The notes under the pieces: model-generated
What the model saw: the letters and a program-made list of their open reading frames with translations, nothing else
Databases searched by the model: none
Told to the model about the DNA's origin: nothing
Source of the DNA: Laccaria trichodermophora
Lineage: Eukaryota > Basidiomycota > Agaricomycetes > Agaricales > Hydnangiaceae
Direction: 5' to 3'
DNA: 64,000 bases
Assembly (NCBI GenBank): GCA_018417955.1
Contig: JACTVC010000030.1
Location: forward strand, 612,854 to 676,853
In this document: positions 34,389 to 45,573 of the stretch, one piece after another
Position numbering within the stretch: position 1 is the stretch's first letter
How the letters are laid out: each line of letters starts with the position of its first letter
Position numbers and translations under genes: made by a program

Positions 34389-36333
34389 TCAAGCCTGAAC
34401 CTCACGGGGCTTAGAAGCCTCCTCTACCTCCGCCATCTGCTTCCGTCGGGCATACCACTGGAAGACAGGGAGCGTCACACACGAAATTGCCACCCAAACA
34501 ATCAAAACACCAAAATTAAGCGCCACTGGTCCACATGATGTTAAACTGGCCCTACATTGGGGAGAATATAGTAACGCACAATTATTTTTGGTGCCAAAGG
34601 CGATAGTTCTTATTGATCGTGAAACGTTGTAGAATGGTGCCGCGTATCCATATCGATATAATCTTGGAAGAGTGTCGATTGGGTAGACGCACACAGACAC
34701 ATTGGCTGAGGAGAAGAAGTCAGAAGGCGTCGGCGAGTTTAACGCGCCGTACCGATGACCCATAAGATCATGAAGAACGGGATGAAACGAGGCTTCAGAA
34801 TAGTTATGACAGATTCCAGGGCTAGACCGCTGCGAGACATAAGCCTTTTAGATTACATATACCACTGAGAAGCCACGAGCGCACACTGCGAGCATCCCCA
34901 CCCACCCTAACATCCAAAATATCACGAATCCGGCACGATGGAACCTGAGGTGTAACATTAGAGTCCGTACAGTTTGCGTAACTCAGGGTGCTTGCTTTCG
35001 GAAGACGTCAAGTTTAAATGCGAGATTCAAAAGAGAATAGAAGAGCTGGATTGTGAAGTTAGTACGATTTGGGTAAATTAGAGATTGTACTTACGGCGAC
35101 GAAAAAGTAATCTATGAAGCAGGAGATTAAACGCAAGATGACAAGGGAGCGGTATGTCAAGGTCCTTTCTAAGCCGGATGCTTCACGAGCAGCCCAACCG
35201 ATCATCTTTCGTATGAGAGTCAGAAACAATACGTCAAAGTCTTTGCCAGGAGACAGCTGATTGCTCACAACTATGAAGAAAGATAAAATTAGAACATAGA
35301 TGAGACCAACGAACGTCGCGGCAGTCGCGCTGAAATGAGTTAGCTGTGTCAACGACGGAAAACGAACGGTCTTCCGTACACAGGCTGAGCAAATGGGACT
35401 AGGTTGTCAATCGTATAGGATATAGGTTTGACGACTGTTTGAGGGGACATTGCCATCAGTTGTGGTAAAGTTGATAGATTCGCCACTTGTTTGGCGAACT
35501 GGACGGCGAAGATAGTTGAGGTGGCATCTAATTGGCTTTGAGCCTAGAAAACATCAGGATGTGTAAAGAGGAAAGGCGACGACGTACGGTCGGTCGGATC
35601 AAATTCCGACTACCATACTTGGTAAGAAACGAAAGAGAAAGGAGAAGGGTCAGCTTACTAGGCATTTTCATTTCGTCCCTCATCCGCTAAGAGTGTCATG
35701 ACCGATGATGAGTCATAGGAAGCATTTGGGTTTGACAAAGAAGCCTCCAGAGCTCGCGATGACCCACTGTTGACTTAGAAAAGATTAGATGATGTGAAAA
35801 CGAGTAAATTGTGACATACTCGCAACGGCAGCCCATGCTGCTTCGTCAACGATTTCATGGGAAAGTTGATCGATTCCCTTAGGGAATTGACTTGCAGGAA
35901 TGGTTGCCCACCGAATGTCGTTACTAGACATTGCAGATAAAGTTTGAACAACTGAGAGGCCGACGATGCCACCATCGAAATCCTGATATCAGCGTTAGTG
36001 ACATCACATTGGAGGGCAAACTATACTAACCACGATCCAAGTCTCCAGTGGCCGGCAAGGGATCCTCCACAAGGCTCCCCAATATATGGAGAAGACGGCA
36101 AATATCGTCACGATAACCAAAACCGTGCCTCCAATATAACCCTTTATATAGACGACGCGCGCTCGAGCCATCTGGGGATCGTTGCGTTGGAAGAAGGCTT
36201 TGGTGAACGGCTTTTCAGGGGAAGAACGAGGTTGGCCCGAGGACGTCGCCGACGACGTGCCCTCGGACTCATTTTTCTTCGCACTGGGACGGAAGTCGCT
36301 GACTGGAAGTGTTTGGTCGGTGGACACCGACAT
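34389..36333 (-). CDS. DUF3533 (SNG1-like) membrane protein
   Basis: The start ATG at 36333 is followed by a polar N-terminus, then ARARVVYIKGYIGGTVLVIV and FAVFSIYWGALWRIPCRPLE, the family's first TM helix. Next comes the large lumenal/extracellular part (DFDGGIVGLSVVQTLSAMSS, RWATIPASQFPKGIDQL), then TM blocks ATAATFVGLIYVLILSFFIV, GLERTLTYRSLVILRLIS and ANVSVCVYPIDTLPRLYRYG-YAAPFYNVSRSIRTIAFGTK. After a 53-base intron (joined as TKNN-LALNFGV) the last helix is VLIVWVAISCVTLPVFQWYA. In yeast, SNG1 confers nitrosoguanidine resistance and has been linked to membrane lipid asymmetry; the fungal family is otherwise uncharacterised. About ten introns with usual borders; the gene looks intact, though middle exons were only partly traced. 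Confidence 0.82.
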
Positions 36334-39300
36334 CGTGGTTCACTAGAGCTGAAGAGCTGGCGCTCACAAGGAAAATGGCATGGCTTTTCCCTAGGAAATA
36401 GTAGAAGACTAAGCAGTTCGGGTGACTGACAAAAGGTCTCACCTCCACGTGCAGATGTGAATGTCTCTAATTGAAATATACTTGGCGTTGGTTACATAAA
36501 AGGTTGAAGCCATGCTGTAGTTTTGGCGTTTCGCTTTGAATATTGAATATTGAAGAGGAACTTCGAAGTTTTGTTCGAAGTTCGAGTTGCCTGATGATGG
36601 GGCCAAACTATCTGTCTGGTTTCGCACGGTTGCAAAAAAGGTTCTCCTTGACCATCTCTGTTCCAGTTGCTAGTGCCAACATCCCTCGCACCTCCTCTTC
36701 CACCCACCAAGGCGGAAATGAGGAATTTTTGGCGTTCGGAACGTTAACGTTACATATCGTTGCCCTGGACGACACCGACAGTGGGGCAAGTACTTCGGAG
36801 GGATAGCCTGTGGATGTTGCTGGTTCTAGATGGGCGTTGCTGGTATGTAAGATGGAGCTGGGACTCCATTGTTTCTCGTGTGTTCCATTGCCACCGATCA
36901 TACACAAATGCTCGAGCTCACTTCAGGAACCTAAATGGTCGACGAACTCAGATTCCGGCGTCGCATTTGCTCTCAGCATCACTGTGCGCGTCGGTGCTCC
37001 ACCCTCAGCGGGGAGGAGCGACGTGGTCTAATCGTGGCTTGGAGCTTGTGAGTGACGTTCAGGTTCAGGGTAAGTGCTCTCGTCCGTTCGAGTTTTGGGT
37101 TCTGATTCCTGATCATTGTCCAGGACGATGGAGTGTACTTATCTTCAAGGGTTACAATGTTTACCGAGGAGCCATCAGCAATGTTGACACAATAGATGCG
37201 GGTGAACCTTCTTGGTTTCGATACCGTCGTTCCATGCGGGTGGTGCGTTGTTCGTCAGTTCGAATGTAAGGCTTGTTCTTCCTCGTCATTCGTTGTTTGA
37301 GTCTACCCATTTAAACATCAGTTAGATTGGCCCTATTGCCAAGAATCCCCTGCTCCAAACTTGAGAACAACCGAGGGGTTACGCTGGGCAACATAGGGAG
37401 GAGGAAATTGATCCGTGTGAATGAGTCTGGGAGGTGAAGGTATGCATTTTGTGGGTTTTCGCCTTGTTCGAGCCTCCTAACTGGGTCATAGGGAACTTTG
37501 ATGCCGTGGGCGCGTGTGTAGTTTTCTGAGTGGCACCAAAGACGGAATCGAGCGGAATTGGAAAATCGGTTCTGGGAATTCTATTCTCGCGGTGGGCCAA
37601 CAAGGGTACTCTTCAAAATTTCACGCCTCAATCAACAAACGGATATGTACGTCCGGTGCTTTACCCCATTAGAAAGACCACCTCCATCAATTTCCTCCTT
37701 ATTGTCATTGACGTGGATTGGCGGGAGCCCCGGCAGATTTTTTATTTGAATTCGGATTCCAGAGTCGGGGTCTAATCTTCAGGCCGACTCGTGAGTCCCC
37801 ACGACCGTTTCTATCTAATGTCACGTTCGACTCGGAGACGCGGGAGCCTACACAAGGGGTATCTCTTTGCATCATTGTATTGCGTCGGCACGTAACGCGC
37901 AAAAATGATATATTTGAGCTTCAGATAGACAGCCGCAAACGCATCCGGTGTCCCGAGCTAGCATTAACCCGGACTTTCCTCTCAGGAGGAAAGGAAGGAA
38001 GCCTTAGGAAGGCGCCTATATGTGTCAAGGCGGAAAAGGGTTGCGGCAAGTTCGGATTGGTATACAAAAGAAATGTTCGTCTCTTTCTCTACTTAATCAG
38101 AAGTAATCTTACCAAGTGACTTTGCGTGATTGTGTACTCAAATGACGGGTTAGGTTCGTCCGCCTTTCTGTCACCTCGTCGACCAACGTCAACAGGTCCC
38201 ACGATCGGACAAACCCTTCAGCTCTCCTAGCCTCCGACATTCTGAACCTCCAGTGAAAATAGTTCGCCCCTCTCCCACATCAACATGACAAGGAGCGAGA
38301 AAAAGATCAGAGCCGAATCAGTCGTGAAGGAGCTGCACTCGGCCATCCCCCAAGAGCTCGACCATCGCATGGATGATGGGAGGAACAAGAAATCATTTCT
38401 AGACCTTACACTAAACGGGAAGTAATCCAGGGATCACACTACTTCTTTCCTATATGAAGAACACATGACTTGATGGATGGCTGGCTTGAAGACGATCCGT
38501 CCGCCATTAACGGGGTGCGGGATCGTTGACAACCGCTGCGGTCCAGCCCTCATGGCCTCAAGCTTGAGGTCAATATGTTCCCAATATAATGTCACGAGTC
38601 AACCCTCCCTGTCATATGAAACCTGCCGACTGAATTCATTCGAGAAAAACCTCTTCAAGATGCAAACAAGCGCCCAGGCTTAGAGTCAGTGGTCGACCTT
38701 GGACGCCTTTGCCGACGATTACTTATCAGCGGTATACATAGACGCACATGTGATGTCATCAACTTTTGTAATGAGATAGGTAAAGACCCCGTTCCTGGAG
38801 GCGGTGACTCTCCCGCCTTGTTCCGGTGGAGGGTTCCATCCCTACGCGTTCCGAAGACGTCTAGTGTCTCTTCTATGAATGGGCGAGCACAACCGTGAGG
38901 CGCTTAAGCCACCAAACGCCCATGTTACACGTAGCCATGCCTACGGGATAATTATCACGAGATGTACCATTTATGTCTAGGTATGCCAGCTAAACTTTCA
39001 TGCAGGTCAAGGCGCTACATCTAATGACGAGTGAACTTCTGGGATACCTTAGCTCAGTGAATGACTGGCGGCCAGGATATTTTTGCCGGCTTTGAATAAC
39101 TCCCCACTGGCACATACTCTCTCAATTTTTTATTGCATCACATGCGGCGTTGGTCAATTTCTGTCGTTGATATGTTCTCTCTTCGAGTCCTTGGCGTCAA
39201 TCCTGTGTTCTGTGTTTTGATGGTTCTCCCGTATTCAAAACATATACGGTACAACAACTGTCATTTCTCGGGAACGTGTTTGTCGCGTTTCTTTATCATA

Positions 39301-39505
39301 AGTATCAACTGGCTTTATCTCTCAAAGCCGACTCCGGCCGCACGGCGAACCCTTTCCTATCTATACATCTTTCGGAACTTATTTCCCCACCACAATTAGC
39401 GCCGATCCATATAAGCCCCCAGTCAAGCTCGACTGGGTGGCACTGGCCTCTTGCCCTTCCTACCTTTCATCCATCCATCCAAACAACGTATCCATCGCAC
39501 TGTCC
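36334..39505. other. Long region without a recognised gene
   Basis: About 3.2 kb. Several open frames (36543-36806 +, 36760-37269 +, 37718-38119 +) lack family motifs and do not link by convincing splice sites. A 46-codon frame at 38285-38425 (+; MTRSEKKIRAESVVKELHSA...) has charged, helix-like composition and could be a small gene or first exon. None is firm enough to call. Confidence 0.35.
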
Positions 39506-40799
39506 ATGCAACTGCAACGTGACCATGAAGGGGTGAGTCGGTTCGCCTGTGACCATTGAGTTTGAGTTGATTCTTGGTTAAGGTAGTCAATCAGTCTCCT
39601 TCCTATGTCCTATTGGATTTCGCCCAATGGACGCAGGTCGCTTGTCAATCTTGTCGAAGTAGTAAATCGTTTTGTCCCCTCTTCTTTGTTAATCATAATT
39701 TCTTAGAGTATCTGATCCAATGTGATGGGTGGCTCGCGGGATGTGGAAATTGTCAGCGATATGGGCTCAGTTGCATGTATTCTCACACCATGTAAGCTAG
39801 GTCCCCTCATTAGGATCCGCAATCTGTCGGACAACCAGCTGTCCTTGGGAGAGGCGTTGCAAGCTCAACCCAGGGCGCGGAACGCTTCAAACAATTTTCT
39901 ACTATGTCGCGAGTTACTCTGGCCTCAATTTCTTGAAGGTGTCCCAATGCTAACTATGTCATAGCGACAATGTAGTCCAGGCTACACCAACTGGCGTGAC
40001 GGGTGAGCCACAGTTGATACCTACTGCTGATCGGTCTAACCGAAAGAATGAACAAGATGCATTCGAGCCAAGCGACGGCAATGCCCTAAACTCCACTCCG
40101 GGCTGGGCTCAATATACCTCCCCTCTTTTCCTGAATCTTAACACAGATATCGATGAAATGAATACTAACGTGCCGGTATTGCAGACTGGAAGTCCTATGC
40201 CTTATTTTAATGATTATCTTATTATTCCCGAGCCCACGTTTGATGTGTATGTGCCATTCGACTCGTATTCCTCCGCCGCACACGTAACATCGACTCAGGA
40301 GAGGACCACTGCCCATCATGACGTCCTTGAATCACCTCCCTGCCAGGACCTTTCTGCTCGAGCTCCCAACGCACCATACCTCCTCTTGCCAGATGATCTC
40401 CCTTCCCCTCACAGAATCCAAAGACCCTTAGAAATGGCGCCTCCCCTCCGCCTTCACGTCGGTTCTCCGGCCCTCGCATCCGCAAAGCGGAAGATTCGAA
40501 CGCATGAAGCCAAGTTCTTCTGCGTTATCGCTGGGTGTGGTCACGATTTCACCACTAAACAGAATCTCAAGAGTATGTTCAACGTCATTACCGTATTCTC
40601 CCTATTTGTTTGATTTTCTAACAAGCGAGATGCACCACTAGACCATTATGCATCACACTACGGCGTTAAACAACATGTGTGCTCAGCGTGCACCCGTCCG
40701 TTTGGCCTGCTACATGGTCTGACGCGTCATCGTAAGACGTGTAAGGTCTTAGCTGCGCGCGCTCACGACGCGCTCAGTGATTTTGGGTTGGTATCTTAA
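39506..40799 (+). CDS. Transcription factor with N-terminal Zn2Cys6 and C-terminal C2H2 fingers
   Basis: The binuclear cluster reads CQSCRKYLIQC then DGWLAGCGNCQRYGLSC, exactly C-x2-C-x6-C-x6-C-x2-C-x6-C, formed across a splice join (CGA-A/AG). A phase-2 intron of about 175 bases joins MYSHT-IDNVVQATPTG to a long exon (to about 40573) of Ser/Pro-rich sequence. The last exon completes finger one, CVIAGCGHDFTTKQNLKNHY-ASH (C-x4-C-x12-H-x3-H), and finger two, CSACTRPFGLLHGLTRH-RKTC (C-x2-C-x12-H-x3-C). Stop at 40797-40799. The start at 39506 gives MQLQRDHEG in phase 0 to either of two acceptors, so the first 20 residues are uncertain. Zn2Cys6 proteins bind DNA as fungal regulators; the pairing with C-terminal C2H2 fingers in this order is uncommon. 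No pathway target is visible. Confidence 0.75.
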
Positions 40800-41169
40800 T
40801 CATAGATGACGAGCCAGTCTCGACACGTTTGATTTAATTAATTATGTTGACCCGTTTCCACCTGCTCCTTACTCCCTCACTTTCCCTTCCCACCTCCGTG
40901 CTGACGGCTATTTATTTGGCCATCTACCCGCTCTTGAAGAGTATGCCTCTGACACGGAGAATTATGCCTTCCTTTCGCCAATCCGTAATGGTGTTGTCGT
41001 TGACTTGCATCTGTTCGGATCCTTTTGTACGAGCACTTGAAATGATAGTTAAGATGCACGCGTTCGCCTCCAGAAAGTTCATAGAGTGGCGTGGCCCTAA
41101 CGAATCGACGAAGCTCAATTTGCTGAACGAACACCAAAATGATTCCATCGAACGCCCAGATATATAACA
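40800..41169. other. Spacer before the zinc-finger transposon
   Basis: A 108-codon frame at 40844-41167 has no recognisable motif and is probably chance. Confidence 0.4.
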
Positions 41170-41177
41170 GTTTGTCA
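41170..41177. repeat. 8-bp target-site duplication, left
   Basis: GTTTGTCA; repeated at 42546-42553 directly after the right end of the element. Confidence 0.9.
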
Positions 41178-42545
41178 CAAGGGGCCTCCAATGGAGGAAT
41201 TAACCCCTCCCGAGAGGTCGTGAGAATGTGCCTGTGTCAAACCCAAAACGAACGCTAACGTCACTGATCTATGACTGATTTCCGATCAATTTCTTATCAT
41301 CATCCTCTGGTCTGTGTCTTCCTTCATCGCATCGCACGCCTGATATACCATGATAGCGTTCAATCGATAACTTGACTCTTTCGTAGATAAAATAGATAGC
41401 TTGTACTCCCCCATCCATGACTTGGAAATGACTCAAACACTGCCGTCTGTCACTGAACCAACGAGGATTACTCTACCAGGCGGGGTCATCCTCCAAACAA
41501 CTATTGTCCCTCAAACACAGCGACATCTTGTTGAATGTGATATTTGTGGGACAACAGTAAAATTGACAACGACTGCGCATCCTCACGGGATTTCTGAACA
41601 CAGGAGGCATTGTACACCAAACCTTCTGCCAAAGCCCAAATTGACTGGGAAAGAACGTGTTTGTTGCTTTATTTGCCGTGTTGCAAAACCTTTAAGTCAA
41701 ATGCGCAATCATGTTGGACGGCATATCCTACTCGCAATGAGAGGTATTGAAGAAACAAACCCGATAAACCCAGTAAGTCAATCGATATGTCGAAACGAAC
41801 CTCATTTTTACATGAGATTGGATCGGCTTTGCGCCATGTGGATTCTGTGGCCTGGATGGGTGCTCGACCCATTTCTCGCAACCGAAAAAAGACCAGGCAG
41901 TTTCAATTACCTCGAATTGCTTATATCACTATCAAAACATGAGCTACAACTCAGCGTCGCAATCCACAAAGTCAACACCATGCACAAACGTACCAATTCC
42001 TTGCCCATTATGTCCTCTGACCCTTTCCGGCGAGGCACGCACCATCTGGAAATACAACTCAATCTCACATCTGATTTGCGAGCATCCTGAGCTTGTACCG
42101 GGCACAACTGACACATACAAGCTGCCTCCGATACCTGGAAAGCTTATGGTTGATATGTTCATTTCACGAAAGGAGGAGTCATGGATGGGGATTGCTGAGG
42201 AAGTTACACTTGAATATCGAGACGACAATGAGCTTCCAGGAAGTGATGCGATAGAGGAGATTAAAGAAGAAATGGAGAAACAGGAGACGGCAAAGCGAGA
42301 AAGAGCAGCGACATTGTTGGTAGTTGAGCCAAGTGGAAAGAGGAAAAGAAGCACGTAGAGTACGTAGAGAATTCAAGTGCGATTGTGGAATAGCAAGAGT
42401 ATGAGATGCGATGGTGATAAGAAATTGACGGGAAATCAATCCTAGATAAGAAAAAAAGTGACGTGTTTTGGGTTTGACACAGGCACATTCTCACGACCCC
42501 TCAGGAGGGGTTGATCTTTCGGAATCCTCCATTGGAGGCCCCTTG
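41178..42545. mobile_element. TIR element (hAT-like) carrying a zinc-finger gene
   Basis: 1368 bp bounded by inverted repeats of about 80 bp. Both ends read CAAGGGGCCTCCAATGGAGG, then diverge for about 10 bases, then share CAACCCCTCC-like sequence and GGTCGTGAGAATGTGCCTGT GTCAAACCCAAAAC. A perfect 8-bp duplication, GTTTGTCA, flanks it, which is the hAT size class. The TIR start is itself a hairpin (CCTCCA-ATGGAGG). The interior is almost filled by one gene, a multi-zinc-finger protein; there is no room for a normal hAT transposase of 600 or more residues. It may be a non-autonomous element that has taken up a host gene, or an element whose own protein is this zinc-finger factor. Confidence 0.88.
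41428..42358 (+). CDS. Multi-zinc-finger protein inside the TIR element
   Basis: Two exons. Exon 1 begins at or before ATG 41428 (MTQTLPSVTEPTRITLPGG) and holds CDICGTTVKL-(x)-EHRRHC and a C2H2-like finger CFICRVAKPLSQMRNHVGRH. A donor at AGAG/gtattg and acceptor at catgag join it in phase to GFAPCGFCGLDGC, STPCTNVPIPCPLCPLTLSG and TIWKYNSISHLICEHPELV. The C-terminus is acidic then basic (EEIKEEMEKQETAKRERA, GKRKRST) with a plausible nuclear localisation signal. Four Cys/His clusters suggest DNA or RNA binding. I recall similar predicted proteins as a repeated, unexplained family in mushroom genomes. No nuclease or transposase motif (no hATC, no DDE) is visible. The frame is intact, which suggests recent mobility or selection. 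Confidence 0.72.
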
Positions 42546-42553
42546 GTTTGTCA
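42546..42553. repeat. 8-bp target-site duplication, right
   Basis: GTTTGTCA, identical to 41170-41177. Confidence 0.9.
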
Positions 42554-43346
42554 ATAAGGAAAGATAGCTTCGGAAATCTGAAGGATCCGTGGTTATGTAG
42601 ATGATTTATGTAGAACACATGTACTATATATGCCAAGTGAGATTGACCGATGTTAGAAAAAAACAAGAGTTTGAATCCTCAGACTGTCAAAATCAGTATT
42701 GAACCTCGACACAAATAAGAAGTAGCCAGTAACAACGCAAGCCACGGCTTTCGAATCAAATCAATCAGAACGAATTAATCTTGACTGCAACGTAGCATTT
42801 ACCGTGTAAGAAAAAAAAAGTAGTTTGGATTCCCAGATCATCAAGACCGAAATAATGAGTCATGAGTTGGCCGAGTCACGATGAGTGGATAAACGATGTT
42901 TATCACCCGGTTGAACCAATTGCCAAGGCCAGATACATAAAGCTATAGCTAGAAGGGTCGTGGCAAGCAAGGGTGAGTCAAGAAATTTATTGTCGCATTT
43001 GAACATGTTGCCATAACGTGTCGACCTTGACAATCGCGATGGCGATCAGTAGTCAGCTTCTCAATAATTAAGTTACAACTCTACACGCTAAATACGCTAA
43101 CAAACAACTCCAAAAGAAATCCCAGCTTCTTTGAAACCGAAAAGGGAGAGCCGGCCATAATTCGTGTTCAAAGATATAGGTATATCGTGATGGGGGACGA
43201 AGTACAAAATCAAAGTCCGAAACTCATGCCGGAAAACAAAAGGAATGAACGCGGGGTCTACGATCTTACAGATAGCTTCTAAATGACAATGTTTCACTCA
43301 AGGGTGAAGGGGGAGGGGTGAAAATTTGACGCACAATAAAAATAAA
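42554..43346. other. Intergenic, no gene seen
   Basis: About 790 bases between the TIR element and the end of the DUF6534 gene. No supported feature. Confidence 0.5.
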
Positions 43347-45573
43347 TTATACCATCTTCTCCGGTAAAACATACTCCTCGGCTTGTGCCTACAACCGATT
43401 GTGTTGGCAAAGATTTGGAGTCGGAGTGAAGGACTCACGGTGTCCCAAGTCTCTTTTCGTTCGGAGTCGCTATTGTTGGTAATGTCCAGCTCAGTCCTGA
43501 CTCCGCTCCTACTGGTCTGTTCAACATTTCTCTGTGGGGGGTACGTATGTTTAGTCAACCTGGCACAAGGAAGGTTGAAGGCGAACCTTGGCTGACCGCA
43601 ATTCTATCCCTCGTTTCCAAGACGATTGCGAGGACGACTCAGCAAGAGGGGAGGCATGCAAGGCTCCTCTAAGACCTTCACGCGAATTCAACCTAGATGG
43701 TGGTCGATGGAAGGTATTGTATTGAGCGAAAATTGACTTGCGATGCCATGAGCGAATTTGAGTATACTGAGAAACAATGGGTGAGCGAAACTGAAAAAGC
43801 GGGAGCCCACAAACGTTTAGCGAGAATAGTATATGCGGCCATCCAAATAACTGTGAAAATAAGTCATCAATTGAAGTCAGGGGCACTTTGAATCTACGGA
43901 GCTTACAATTTTCTGGCATTGTAAGGTACTGGGCCACTTTTGAGCTATTCGCAAATAAAAATGGACGAAGTGGTAGACTCACGCAAATTAACACGGTAAC
44001 AGCGGCTATGCTGGAGGAAGATTAGCTCTGGGATTTTTTGACGCGAATTCACAGCAATGGCACCTAGTGAGTAGACCAGTCCCTGGAGTCTTTGTGAGGA
44101 TAAGTAGTCGAACGCAAGATTGTCACTCACGAACTGTAAATGCCGTAAGTTTGTCGAGTACTCGAGCAGCACTAAGGTTGAACTGTTATTGACCAAACTC
44201 TCAGCAAAAAAAAAATTGCCCCGTACCCTGAAAGCACAGCTTGCCGTTTGTCCGCCAAGAACAGGACCATGGAAATCGCAATGACGACATCAAGAGTAGC
44301 GCCAGAAACGAAGAGGGTAGTGATGAGCCAAAACCAGCCTTCCCGCCAGCCGACGACATCGCTCGTCAAGATGGCCGAGCGACCGAGTACAGTGCTGCCT
44401 ACGCATCGCCAGAAAGCGAGAAACATTCCAAAGATGCCGACGTAATTAAAGGGTCGAGGAAGGAGCTTGTAGACACGAAACGAAAAGAATGTCTAGCAGG
44501 ATATAGTAGGCTTTTACGTCGCACTGGATTCAATTCGGACGCACCTGAACCGCTGTGGTGATCGCAGCACTGAGAATAAGGGCCGTCCCAAGTAGTGATG
44601 TGCCGGCCTGGCCTGAAAGCCGCAAGTCAGCCCGAGCCGAGCCCTCTGAGGCCAAGCCTTGTGAAGCTGTCACAGGGCTTGGTGTGGCCTGCGGCTCAGG
44701 CTTCACTTCTTCAAAGCCCTGAGCCGCGGCTCAGGCCACGGCTTTGTGCAGCTGATGATTAGGTGTGTAAACAACCTCTATGGTGAAAAAAAAAAAAGAC
44801 TGAACTCACATTGCCTGTCCTCAAGAATCAACATGAGAATTGACAAGTAACACCACCACCAAAAGTCAATTGATGATTGATTCGACGATTGACCATGCTT
44901 GCATTGCACCACATGAGCACTTTGCACCATCCTGCAAAGCCATTCTGACCATATTCTGACAGTTCTTGCATATTGACTCATTTCAAGCTAAGTTGCAAAA
45001 TTCAATGATATAAAATTTTTATTAACTCATCTACCAGCTTTTTTTCTTGATCTTCGCTTACAGGCCGTGGCCTAAGCCCGAGCCACAGACGGCTTTGGCT
45101 GGCTTGGGCCCAGGGCTCAGGCTTGAGAAATCTCAAGCCCGAGCTCTCGAAAGCCAGGCCAAAGCCATGGCTTCCAGGCCAAGCCGGGCCGTCACATCAC
45201 TAGTCCCAAGCCCGATGAATCGCGTAATAATAACCTCACTTGTTGTCGCCGTATAGACTTCGTATGAGACTGATATTGAATGTCCCAGCTCAAAAAGCCT
45301 GAGTATCGTTTGGGTCAAGCCATGGACGGAATGAGATATTGCCTCACCACACTATGGCGACCTTACATTCAGAAGAAAGAAAGTTTATCGCTTAGCAACT
45401 CTATGTATCAGAAGATTCGAATGAACACATACAAAATACTTGTAAAATCGATGATCGTCGGGAAACAGCTGGTAATATCGATACACCTGCATCGTAACGA
45501 GGCCAAATAGGAACAAGGATATCGAGATGGCTATCTCCAGGGCCCCAGTTGTGTTCGCAAGAGTGACCTTCAT
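43347..45573 (-). pseudogene. DUF6534 multi-pass membrane protein gene split by a MITE
   Basis: The start ATG at 45573 gives LANTTGALEIAISISLFLFG and TMQVYRYYQLFPDDHRFYK, then VAIVWLFELGHSISVSYEVY. The next exon is cut after GLGT by the 610-bp element at 44593-45202. Removing the element and one copy of its duplication restores FIGLGTALILSAAITTAVQ. Downstream exons give the DUF6534 core: FVSGATLDVVIAISMVLFLA, ARVLDKLTAFTVRTGLLTSI, YLTMPENFIWMAAYTILAKL and YSNSLMASLNSREGLRGAL, ending YVLPEKMV at 43347. One intron appears to start with GC (gcaagt) instead of GT. Apart from the insertion no frame damage was found, so disruption is recent. Unless the element is spliced out, translation would end soon after entering it (TAG TGA at its edge). 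The family is basidiomycete-specific and of unknown function. Confidence 0.83.
44593..45202. mobile_element. hAT-type MITE, 610 bp, inserted in an exon
   Basis: Ends are TAGTGATGTGCCGGCCTGGC on the left and, reverse-complemented, TAGTGATGTGACGGCCCGGC on the right. The 8-bp duplication GTCCCAAG lies at 44585-44592 and 45203-45210. Both ends continue into GC-rich, AAGCC/GGCTT-rich subterminal repeats able to form long stems; the core is AT-rich. No transposase. Confidence 0.9.

Noticed and set aside
36543..37269. Overlapping frames that might form a gene
   Set aside because: No consistent exon chain and no family recognised; left inside the gap entry.
40844..41167. 107-residue plus-strand frame before the TIR element
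   Set aside because: It starts just after the Zn2Cys6 gene and lacks any motif; no support for a separate gene.
44778..44981. Short frame within the MITE as a transposase remnant
   Set aside because: Only 67 codons, no hAT motif, AT-rich core.
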